A DNA stretch of 13,062 nt. Origin: Prevotellaceae bacterium UBA1787. GTDB taxonomy: Bacteria > Bacteroidota > Bacteroidia > Bacteroidales > Bacteroidaceae. The notes below the pieces were generated by a model. That model ran no database searches and was not told where the DNA came from. It was given only the letters and a program-made list of their open reading frames with translations. The first letter of the stretch is position 1. The number at the start of each line of letters is the position of its first letter. Made by a program: the position numbers and the translations under genes. Below are positions 7,715 through 13,062 of the stretch, piece by piece. The stretch covers positions 1 through 13,062 of the forward strand of contig DCGD01000008.1 in the NCBI GenBank assembly GCA_002315195.1. Reading direction: 5' to 3'.

Positions 7715-8983
7715 ATGAAAATGAAACGTATCATTTCTATCCTTCTTACTTTCATTCCCGCAATGGGACTTTGGGCCGAACAGAGCATGTTCATTTACCA
7801 AGGTTCAGTCGTTACAATGGCTGATTTAGAGGATATTGCAACAATGACTTTCAATGACACCACTAAATTGATAGTGAACGGCATTGAATTTCCCATAAAT
7901 GAAATAGACAGCATCGTAGTTGGAAACGAAGCATTTCAGAAAGACAGCATCATAGTGAATTACTCCATGACAAGTGCCAAAGTCTTCATTCCCTTAAATG
8001 TATTGCCGCATCAGAGTGTGAAAGTCGAGGGTGCTCATGTCAAAATCACCTCTTCATTGACGGAAACGGACCCAAACGCTGTTGAAGTGAAATATTCACT
8101 CTCAGGTTCTACCCTTAAAGGTTCTTTCTATCAAGAAGGAGCATACAAATGTACATTGGTACTCAACGGTGTGAACATCACAAGCAACAAGGGTCCTGCC
8201 ATTCAAATGTATAACGGCAAGCGCATCGATATTGTTGTGGCCGACGGCACCACCAATTCGCTCAAAGACCCTGTCACTGGTGACCACAAAGCTTGTATGG
8301 CAATCAAGGGTCACGCGGAGTTCAAGGGTGCTGGAACACTGAACATTTTGGGACAAACGTATCATGCTTACAAGAGCAATGAATACACCATCATGAAAAA
8401 GACTTTCACGGGAAATCTCAACATCACTGGAGCAGCAAGAGATGGTATGCATGTCGGACAATATTTCCAAATGAACAATGGTAATATTTCCATTAACAAC
8501 ATCAAGACCGACGCGCTTCAAGTGGAGGAAACCACGGAAACGACAGATGAATTTAATGGTCAAATGTTCCTCAACAGCGGTACTATCAACATCGTTGCCA
8601 AAGGAGATACCATCAGTGGCCTAAAATGCGCAAAACTTCTTACTGTAACCGGGGGTAACTACCAAATTACCATGAACGGAAAGGGTGCCAAAGGCGTCAA
8701 GACTTACCAGGCTGACATCAACACGAAAACCGCACCTACACTGATTGACATCACCGTTAACGCAGGACACCTGAAAAGCGGCAGTACGACTGTCGGCAAG
8801 ACCATTGCGTTCAAGACCGATCACGATATGTGGTTCCGCTCGGGTACAATCAAAGTCACGAACAATGACGTAACCAAAAAGGCGCACGGCATTGACGTAG
8901 GGAACAACTACTACTACACAGGAAAGGGTGTTTCGAATGTAGAGCCTGATGTGGATGGGACGATGAAATACATCACCGAATAA
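7715..8983 (+). CDS. Secreted Cthe_2159-like carbohydrate-binding beta-helix protein
   Basis: The product is 422 residues from ATG 7715 (ATG 7721 equally possible); the frame is open to TTG 7685, but the signal peptide starts at 7715 (cleavage after LWA, about residue 22). Residues about 22-75 repeat the short N-terminal motif style of the preceding gene (MTFNDTTKLIVNGIEFPINEIDSIVV). From about 95 to the end there are many short parallel strands: KCTLVLNGVNITSNKGPAI, GHAEFKGAGTLNILG, TGNLNITGAARDGMHV, FLNSGTINIVAKGD, LLTVTGGNYQITMNG. This pattern and the DGMHV/KGVKT turns fit the PF14262 (Cthe_2159) right-handed beta-helix family, whose founding member binds acidic and cellulosic polysaccharide with calcium. 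The protein should be periplasmic or surface-exposed. Relatives are, to my knowledge, often near VTC-domain genes, which fits here. Its ligand in this system is unknown. Confidence 0.75.
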   Translation: MKMKRIISILLTFIPAMGLWAEQSMFIYQGSVVTMADLEDIATMTFNDTTKLIVNGIEFPINEIDSIVVGNEAFQKDSIIVNYSMTSAKVFIPLNVLPHQSVKVEGAHVKITSSLTETDPNAVEVKYSLSGSTLKGSFYQEGAYKCTLVLNGVNITSNKGPAIQMYNGKRIDIVVADGTTNSLKDPVTGDHKACMAIKGHAEFKGAGTLNILGQTYHAYKSNEYTIMKKTFTGNLNITGAARDGMHVGQYFQMNNGNISINNIKTDALQVEETTETTDEFNGQMFLNSGTINIVAKGDTISGLKCAKLLTVTGGNYQITMNGKGAKGVKTYQADINTKTAPTLIDITVNAGHLKSGSTTVGKTIAFKTDHDMWFRSGTIKVTNNDVTKKAHGIDVGNNYYYTGKGVSNVEPDVDGTMKYITE

Positions 8984-9000
8984 AAAACAAACCAAATCAG

Positions 9001-9033
9001 ACAAATGTGCGTGCCAAAAACACGCACATTTGT
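9001..9033 (+). terminator. Perfect 13-bp hairpin after the beta-helix gene
   Basis: ACAAATGTGCGTG and CACGCACATTTGT are exact inverted repeats around a 7-base loop (CCAAAAA), 17 bases after the stop. There is no proper T run on the plus strand. It may be a terminator or a processed 3' end that separates this gene from ppx. Confidence 0.65.
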
Positions 9034-9064
9034 ATTTGAACGATAATTTCAATATAAATACAGT

Positions 9065-9967
9065 ATGCCAACTTATATCGCGGCTATTGACATTGGCTCA
9101 AATGCCTTGCGACTCCTCATAAAACGCATGGATGATATCAATGCCCCCTATAATCCATTGGTTCGTCAAGGCGTGGATTTGTTTTCCAGGATACCTATCC
9201 GATTGGGAACAGACGTTTACACTCAAGGAAGCATATCAACGGAGAAAGAATTGCAACTAATGGAAGCCTGCCGGAAATTCCGTTTGTTGATGAACACCTA
9301 CAATGTATCACGCTACCGCGCCTGTGCCACCGCGGCATTCCGCGCGGCAAGCAACGCGAAAGAAATCGTAGAAAGAATACAAAAGGAAACTGACATTCAG
9401 ATTGAAATCATCAGCGGTGAAGAAGAAGCCGAATTAACACGAAACAGTTTCTTTGCACAGAACATAGAACATTATCACAACACCCTGTTTGCCGATGTGG
9501 GGGGGGGCAGTACGGACGTATGCCTTGTATCGGGTACGGAAACAAAATTCATTCACTCTTATCCGATTGGTTCCATGCGCAAATACGATAAGTTGCAAAA
9601 AATGGCAATTCTTGCTCAATTGAAAAATGACCTCGCATCACTTGCTTCAGAATACCAACCTCTTCAAGTTGTTGGTTCGGGGGGTAGCATACACAAAATC
9701 GGTGTGCTGTTTTCCGATGAGATCAATCAAGAGAAAGTAACCAAGGAAGCCATCCTTCGTACCATCCAGGAACTCGCGCCTCTTGCAATTTCTGAACGCA
9801 TGAGACGTTATCATCTACCATGGGACCGCGCTGAAATTATCGTGGAAGCGGCGGAGATATTCCGCGACATCGTCAACAGCACCCACGCTTCTTACATAAA
9901 AGCACCCAAAATAGGCGTTCGGGATGGCATCATCGCTCAACTTGCATCAAACTTAATTACCAAGTAG
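9065..9967 (+). CDS. ppx: Ppx/GppA-family exopolyphosphatase
   Basis: This 300-residue protein starts at ATG 9065. The motifs of the ASKHA-fold phosphatase family appear in order: phosphate loop 1 AIDIGSNALRLLI (residues 7-19), ATAAFRAASNA (89-98), the catalytic-glutamate segment ISGEEEAEL (116-124), phosphate loop 2 DVGGGSTDV (144-152), the GSGGSIHKIG loop (204-213) and GVRDGII (284-290). Members remove terminal phosphates from polyphosphate or hydrolyse pppGpp. At 300 residues this is the short form, lacking the extra C-terminal (HD-like) domain of long Ppx. It is cytoplasmic, with no signal. It follows the VTC operon and the secreted pair in the same direction but after a hairpin, and no good promoter is visible in the 31 bases before it. 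Polyphosphate as substrate is favoured by context. A run of nine Gs (9499-9507) encodes part of phosphate loop 2. Confidence 0.9.
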   Translation: MPTYIAAIDIGSNALRLLIKRMDDINAPYNPLVRQGVDLFSRIPIRLGTDVYTQGSISTEKELQLMEACRKFRLLMNTYNVSRYRACATAAFRAASNAKEIVERIQKETDIQIEIISGEEEAELTRNSFFAQNIEHYHNTLFADVGGGSTDVCLVSGTETKFIHSYPIGSMRKYDKLQKMAILAQLKNDLASLASEYQPLQVVGSGGSIHKIGVLFSDEINQEKVTKEAILRTIQELAPLAISERMRRYHLPWDRAEIIVEAAEIFRDIVNSTHASYIKAPKIGVRDGIIAQLASNLITK

Positions 9968-9980
9968 TAATCAAATTGCC

Positions 9981-10034
9981 ATAATAATGCAACTGAATTA
10001 TAATTAATAATTATCAACCAAGTTGCGATTATGA
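9981..10034. terminator. AT-rich nested hairpin after ppx
   Basis: GCAACT (9989-9994) pairs with AGTTGC (10021-10026), with an inner ATAATT/AATTAT stem (10000-10014) and an outer ATAAT/ATTAT pair. The stem is imperfect and lacks a T tract, so it could be a bidirectional terminator or merely a palindrome. Confidence 0.35.
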
Positions 10035-10073
10035 ATAATAACAAATACTCCAACCAGACATATTGAAACACGT

Positions 10074-10271
10074 TTGGTTGAAAAGCAAGTACCTTGCAAT
10101 GAGTGTATTGCTCAACCGACATTGTGCCCTTATTGTTTTGGCTATGGTTGGTCACGTTATAATCCTAACGAAGATTGTGCTGCATGTAAAGGCACAAAAA
10201 AATGTTTAGCCTGTCGCGGAACGGGTTTCCAAACAATATTAGTTGAAGAGCAATACGAAGTGTGTAACTAG
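10074..10271 (+). CDS. Small cysteine-rich zinc-ribbon-like protein, start uncertain
   Basis: The open frame has 65 codons from TTG 10074 to TAG 10271. Eight cysteines form four pairs: C8-x2-C11, C18-x2-C21 (CPYCFGYG), C34-x2-C37 (CAACKGT) and C43-x2-C46 (CLACRGTG). The CxxCxGxG-like spacing resembles the zinc-binding region of DnaJ and small relatives. There is no ATG in frame; upstream the frame is open only to a TGA at 10032-10034. An ATG at 10031 in another frame yields an 11-residue peptide that stops at 10064-10066, so a frameshift or a non-standard start is possible. The stop lies in the left arm of the 109-bp palindrome, so the C-terminus may also be altered. It may be a genuine small zinc protein or a remnant. 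Confidence 0.45.
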   Translation: MVEKQVPCNECIAQPTLCPYCFGYGWSRYNPNEDCAACKGTKKCLACRGTGFQTILVEEQYEVCN

Positions 10272-10376
10272 TGGATTGTAAAGCCTAAAACATTACATAA
10301 TATTTCATCATAAAATGTTGAAATACGAACGTACGAAAGCACTTTTTGTCAACTTTTAGACTTTACAAACCACTAG
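10268..10376. repeat. 109-bp nested palindrome (MITE-like or RNA hairpin)
   Basis: The 23-base arms at 10268-10290 and 10354-10376 are inverted repeats with 21 of 23 matches, starting CTAGTGG and ending CCACTAG. Inside, ATTTCA (10302-10307) and TGAAAT (10319-10324) make a second stem. One of the two arm differences becomes a U-G pair if the minus strand is transcribed but a C-A mismatch on the plus strand. No clear target duplication is seen beyond the CTAG at each edge. It separates the zinc-ribbon frame from the pseudogene and contains the stop codons of both. Confidence 0.65.
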
Positions 10377-10856
10377 GATATAGATGACATCCGCATTCTT
10401 ACGAACAATAGGCGCCAATTGTTTCATGTGTGAAAGAATGCATTCCAGGGAAGGACAATGTTTCGGGTTTTCCATTTCCGTTTGATAAGCGAAACGCAGG
10501 ACAAATTTTACACCATGCTTTCACGCCCTGTCAAAGTCCGCTTGCAGCGCATCCAATTTCGATTGGGGAATATCCTTGTCAAAATATTTGGAAAGGTAAC
10601 AGTATGCCAGTGACATCACCACACCATCATCTTGATAATAAGCAAACGGCCAATTGTTCGGCAGATAATGTTTTTCTCCTTTCTCCAAACCAATTTGTAG
10701 TTCAAATCGAAAGCCGCGTTCTGGGTTTGCCACTCCTTTGGTTGCCACACGCACCCGTTCAATTGTCTTGTCCGACTGATGCTGCGCATTTGCAAACAGA
10801 AGATTTCCTTGCAGCAATGTTAGCAAGCCAAACAGAATTGTATTTTTCAATTTCAT
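10372..10856 (-). pseudogene. Truncated, nonsense-mutated paralog of the DUF4874/DUF4832 gene
   Basis: Reading from ATG (10854-10856), the first 111 residues have a signal peptide (ending LLFANAQ) and match the intact downstream protein closely, for example NPERGFRFE, YLPNNWPF, AYCYLSKY and LDALQADFDRA. The next codon is TGA where the intact paralog has Arg. Homology then continues in the same frame (KHGVKFVLRFAYQTEMENP, LECILSHMKQLAPIVRKN, DVIYIL), ending about at residue 163. There it reads into the palindrome and stops. About 315 C-terminal residues, including all of DUF4832, are missing. The two copies are roughly three-quarters identical at DNA level over the sample I compared. This is an old tandem duplicate, now decayed. 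Confidence 0.85.
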
Positions 10857-10940
10857 GATATTATCTTATTTTTCAAGTGAGTTGCATGTTGTAAAAAGGG
10901 TTTGATGCAATTGAAACTATGTTTTCCAACTTTCTTCTTT

Positions 10941-10987
10941 GCCTAAAAGAATGAAATCTATTCCGAACAAGACAACTTTTAGACTTT
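10941..10987. repeat. Second, smaller copy of palindrome core
   Basis: GCCTAAAAG (10941-10949) is an inverted repeat of CTTTTAGAC (10976-10984), with the same C/A asymmetry as the arms of the 109-bp element. The 15 bases at 10973-10987 (CAACTTTTAGACTTT) are identical to 10350-10364. Both copies lie just 3' of a DUF4874 gene on the minus strand, so they could be related 3' ends rather than mobile DNA. Confidence 0.4.
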
Positions 10988-11012
10988 TTTACTCTTAGAC
11001 TCTCAAAAAATC

Positions 11013-12455
11013 CTAAGGTAGCACATTCAGCAATCTACCGCCAATATCGACGCGTCGCGTACCATCAGCGAATGTAATGGCATACTCCGGACGATAATGA
11101 ATGGACTCCGCTTCGTCCGGTAGCCACAGTGCTGCATTGTATTTTCCCTTGGGTGCATCGGCAGGCAGTTTGCCTGAAAGAGCCACTTTCACCTCCTGCC
11201 ACGGCATGAATGAGCGGGCATCCATTTCCGTGGGGAACTCATACACGGTGCCTTTCTTGTTATACAGCACCAGGTAAACCTTGCGGGGATTGATGGGGCG
11301 TGCGCAGCCTACGTTCTTTATGGTGGCGCTACCGTTGTATGTGCCATCCTTCAGTCCACCTTCCGAATGAACCATTTGCAGACGGTAGCCCAGGTGGTCG
11401 CGTATGTATTCATAGCCGCTCGGCATGGGATTGTTCTTGAAATAGTTGTCGTCGCAGGGAAGACCGAGGGCATGCAGCATTTCCGCCGTGAAGGGTGTCT
11501 TTTTCCAAGCGTCTATGCTTCCGGGAATACGGACAAGATCCAGTTCTATGTTGGAATGTACCACGCTGAAAGTGGAATAGTGGTGCAGGATGAAGCGGTT
11601 CAACGCATTCAAGGCGTTGGCAAGTACGGGATTGGGTTGGAAATTCCAATACAGTTCCCCCTCAACGGGAAGATTTGGACTTTCGTGCGTCACCTTGTCA
11701 AACTCCGGGTCACCGGGATACGACCTGAACCACGTCCAGCCATCGTTGAAATCCGCCAAAGTACCGTCATTGTAGAAACCAATCCTGCTGACGTCCAGTT
11801 TGTTTTCACCGGCCGCTTCTTCCGCCATGTTGCGATACAGCATGCGGCGCATCATGGAGGTACGGTTCTTGGGCAGCATCTCAAGGGTCGCTTGCGCTAT
11901 CTTCGATATGCCCACCGAGTCCTCACTGATTTGGTTGGGGTCGCTGTGAAATTCGCCCCACGCGCCCAGCCATCCCATCTGCAGGGTGTAGATGACATCG
12001 ATGTTCTTGCGAACAATCGGCGTAAGCCGTTTGATGTGGGACAAGATACATTCCAGCGTTGGATAGACGGATGGATTTTCCATTTCTTTCTGATAGGCGA
12101 AACGCAAAATGAATTTGACGCCATCCTTGCGCGCGCGGTCGAAATCAGCCTGCAGCGCGTCCAGTTTCTCTTGTGGAATCTCTGAATTGCAATACTTGCT
12201 CAAATAACAATAGGCCTGGGTCATGACGATACCGTCATCCTTATAGTAAGGAAACGGCCAATTGTTGGGGAGATAGAATTTTTCACCTTCGTCCATGCCT
12301 ATTTGGACTTCAAAACGGAATCCGCGTTCAGGGTTGGCAAGTCCTTTCGTCGCTACGGGGATGCGTTCTATCTTCTCCTCTTGCGCATGGGTAATCTGGG
12401 GGACTGCAAGCAACAACGGTGTCAATCCCGCAAGTAATGTCTGTGTAAATTTCAT
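11013..12455 (-). CDS. Secreted DUF4874/DUF4832 domain protein
   Basis: This 480-residue protein starts at ATG (12453-12455). The signal peptide is residues 1-24 (cut after THA). Residues about 37-200 fit DUF4874: the NPERGFRFE motif (41-49), YLPNNWPF, VKFILRFAYQ (113-122) and TLQMGWLGAWGEFHSD (157-172). Residues about 225-478 fit DUF4832: RIGFYNDG, then GYEYIRDHLGYRLQM (347-361) and a beta-sandwich end (YLVLYNKKGTVYEFP, YNAALWLPD). The order and strand pattern suggest a (beta/alpha)-barrel-like part followed by a beta-sandwich, as in many polysaccharide-active proteins; Glu168 in WGEFH is a candidate acidic catalytic residue. No enzyme activity is known to me for this family. It probably acts outside the cytoplasm on a glycan. 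Base composition is visibly more GC-rich than the genes to the left. Confidence 0.8.
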   Translation of the reverse strand: MKFTQTLLAGLTPLLLAVPQITHAQEEKIERIPVATKGLANPERGFRFEVQIGMDEGEKFYLPNNWPFPYYKDDGIVMTQAYCYLSKYCNSEIPQEKLDALQADFDRARKDGVKFILRFAYQKEMENPSVYPTLECILSHIKRLTPIVRKNIDVIYTLQMGWLGAWGEFHSDPNQISEDSVGISKIAQATLEMLPKNRTSMMRRMLYRNMAEEAAGENKLDVSRIGFYNDGTLADFNDGWTWFRSYPGDPEFDKVTHESPNLPVEGELYWNFQPNPVLANALNALNRFILHHYSTFSVVHSNIELDLVRIPGSIDAWKKTPFTAEMLHALGLPCDDNYFKNNPMPSGYEYIRDHLGYRLQMVHSEGGLKDGTYNGSATIKNVGCARPINPRKVYLVLYNKKGTVYEFPTEMDARSFMPWQEVKVALSGKLPADAPKGKYNAALWLPDEAESIHYRPEYAITFADGTRRVDIGGRLLNVLP

Positions 12456-12495
12456 GATTTAATCGTATTTTTCTAATAAAGAATGTCTATCGGTT

Positions 12496-12523
12496 CAAAG
12501 ATAAGCATTTTTCTGAAAAACAA
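12496..12523 (-). promoter_or_regulatory. Promoter of the DUF4832 gene
   Basis: On the minus strand TATCTTTG (12503-12496) matches TAnnTTTG, with TTG (12523-12521) 17 bases upstream. The spacer is slightly shorter than the usual 19-21. Transcription would start about 33 bases before the ATG. Confidence 0.5.
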
Positions 12524-12538
12524 GGGCAATAAAACATA

Positions 12539-12572
12539 AAAAAACCGAACCTTGTTTTTGGTTCGGTTTTTT
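12539..12572 (-). terminator. Bidirectional intrinsic terminator after the S41 protease gene
   Basis: AAAAAACCGAACC and GGTTCGGTTTTTT are exact inverted repeats (13 bp) around an 8-base loop. On the minus strand seven Ts end the hairpin, so it terminates the S41 gene about 180 bases after its stop; it would also work in the plus direction. Between 12573 and 12754 I see no gene. Confidence 0.8.
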
Positions 12573-12754
12573 GGTTCAATATGAAGAATACCAAATCCTG
12601 AAAAATTGCCTTTTGGGCTTTCGTTCTCTTTTGGGCGTCAAAGCCTCCATGTTTCAGCGGTATGCTTTGCGTTGCGCCTCGAAAATATCGAAAACACTCG
12701 TGCGGAAAAAATCATTTCCATGGCCAATTTTTGTAAGCGGCTGAAAATCTGCAC

Positions 12755-13062
12755 TTATTTCTTTTCCACATCCTTGAGAAGTTCGTCCACGGCGGCGCGA
12801 AGTTGGGTATCCTCTCCCTTGACGATTGTTTCGGGTGCGTTCAGTACATAAATGTCCGGTTCGAGTTGCTTTCCTTCAAGATAACTCCCGTCCTCGGTGC
12901 GATAACCTATTACCGGTATTCCGAAGATGACGCTTTGGTCCTGGAGGGTAATCCAGTTGACCGTACTCATGGTGCCCGGCACCGGCGCCCCCACAAGCTT
13001 GCCTATCTTTTGATGCTTATAGACCCATGGCGTTCCGTGTGCGTTGCTGTAGTTGGCCTCGC
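12755..13062 (-). CDS. S41-family (tricorn-like) peptidase, C-terminal part
   Basis: About 102 residues of a gene that continues past the right edge. The visible order is EANYSNAHGTPWVYKH, KIGKLVGAPVPGTMSTVNW, QSVIFGIPVIGYRTEDGSYLEG, KQLEPDIYV, and a final amphipathic helix (EDTQLRAAVDELLKDVEKK). This is the end of the S41/tricorn protease core domain, and NYSNAH aligns by position with the nucleophile segment (A-S-A-S-E) of C-terminal processing proteases, so the Ser is probably the nucleophile. LEPDI is the conserved tail. In Bacteroidales these are large secreted proteases with beta-propeller and PDZ parts; those would lie outside the window. The stop TAA is at 12755-12757. Confidence 0.85.
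   Translation of the reverse strand, partial: EANYSNAHGTPWVYKHQKIGKLVGAPVPGTMSTVNWITLQDQSVIFGIPVIGYRTEDGSYLEGKQLEPDIYVLNAPETIVKGEDTQLRAAVDELLKDVEKK

Noticed and set aside
11367..12185. A 272-codon plus-strand open frame opposite the DUF4832 gene
   Set aside because: It is the antisense of a clear protein-coding gene, a common effect of its GC-rich codons; the minus-strand protein has a signal peptide and known domains.
1..13062. CRISPR arrays, tRNA or rRNA genes, transposase or integrase genes
   Set aside because: No regularly spaced repeats, tRNA-like cloverleaf sequence, rRNA stretch or recombinase motifs were seen on either strand.

Overview
The window looks like a chromosomal segment of a Bacteroidales bacterium, most likely Prevotella-like. 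The signs are a near-consensus Bacteroidetes promoter (TTTG, about 20 bases, TAnnTTTG) in front of several genes, no clear Shine-Dalgarno sites, a pssA-DUF4834-rplS neighbourhood, and families typical of that group (OMP_b-brl_3 barrel, DUF2490, DUF4956, DUF4874/DUF4832, tricorn-like S41 protease). Coding DNA is mostly AT-rich, except the DUF4832 gene at 11013-12455, which is visibly richer in G+C.

Layout. (1) 1-1186: housekeeping: the 3' end of pssA, a small DUF4834 membrane protein, and rplS with its own promoter and a strong hairpin. (2) 1430-4381: a 983-residue TonB-receptor-like outer-membrane barrel with glycine-rich segments, followed by an intrinsic terminator. (3) 4627-7074: a tight three-gene operon from its own promoter to an intrinsic terminator: a VTC-type polyphosphate polymerase, a DUF4956 membrane protein (4-base overlap) and a DUF2490 outer-membrane barrel (8-base overlap). 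(4) 7107-9033: a second unit whose -7 region closely resembles that of the VTC operon. It encodes a small secreted protein and a secreted Cthe_2159-like beta-helix/carbohydrate-binding protein, and ends in a 13-bp perfect hairpin. (5) 9065-9967: a Ppx/GppA-type exopolyphosphatase. (6) 9968-11012: a disordered region with a small cysteine-rich zinc-ribbon-like frame, a 109-bp nested palindrome, and a truncated, nonsense-mutated copy of the next gene. (7) 11013-12455 (minus): an intact secreted DUF4874/DUF4832 protein. (8) 12755-13062 (minus): the C-terminus of an S41 protease, followed by a bidirectional terminator.

The most interesting part is 4676-9967. A predicted polyphosphate-making enzyme is translationally linked to an inner-membrane protein and an outer-membrane barrel. 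It sits next to two secreted proteins and a polyphosphate-degrading enzyme. I infer an envelope-directed polyphosphate (or related polyanion) system with synthesis, membrane passage, surface proteins and turnover in one place. The enzyme families at the two ends are recognisable; the function of the middle genes and the export idea are inference. A second point is the pseudogene, whose homology to its intact paralog stops within a few bases of the palindrome edge.
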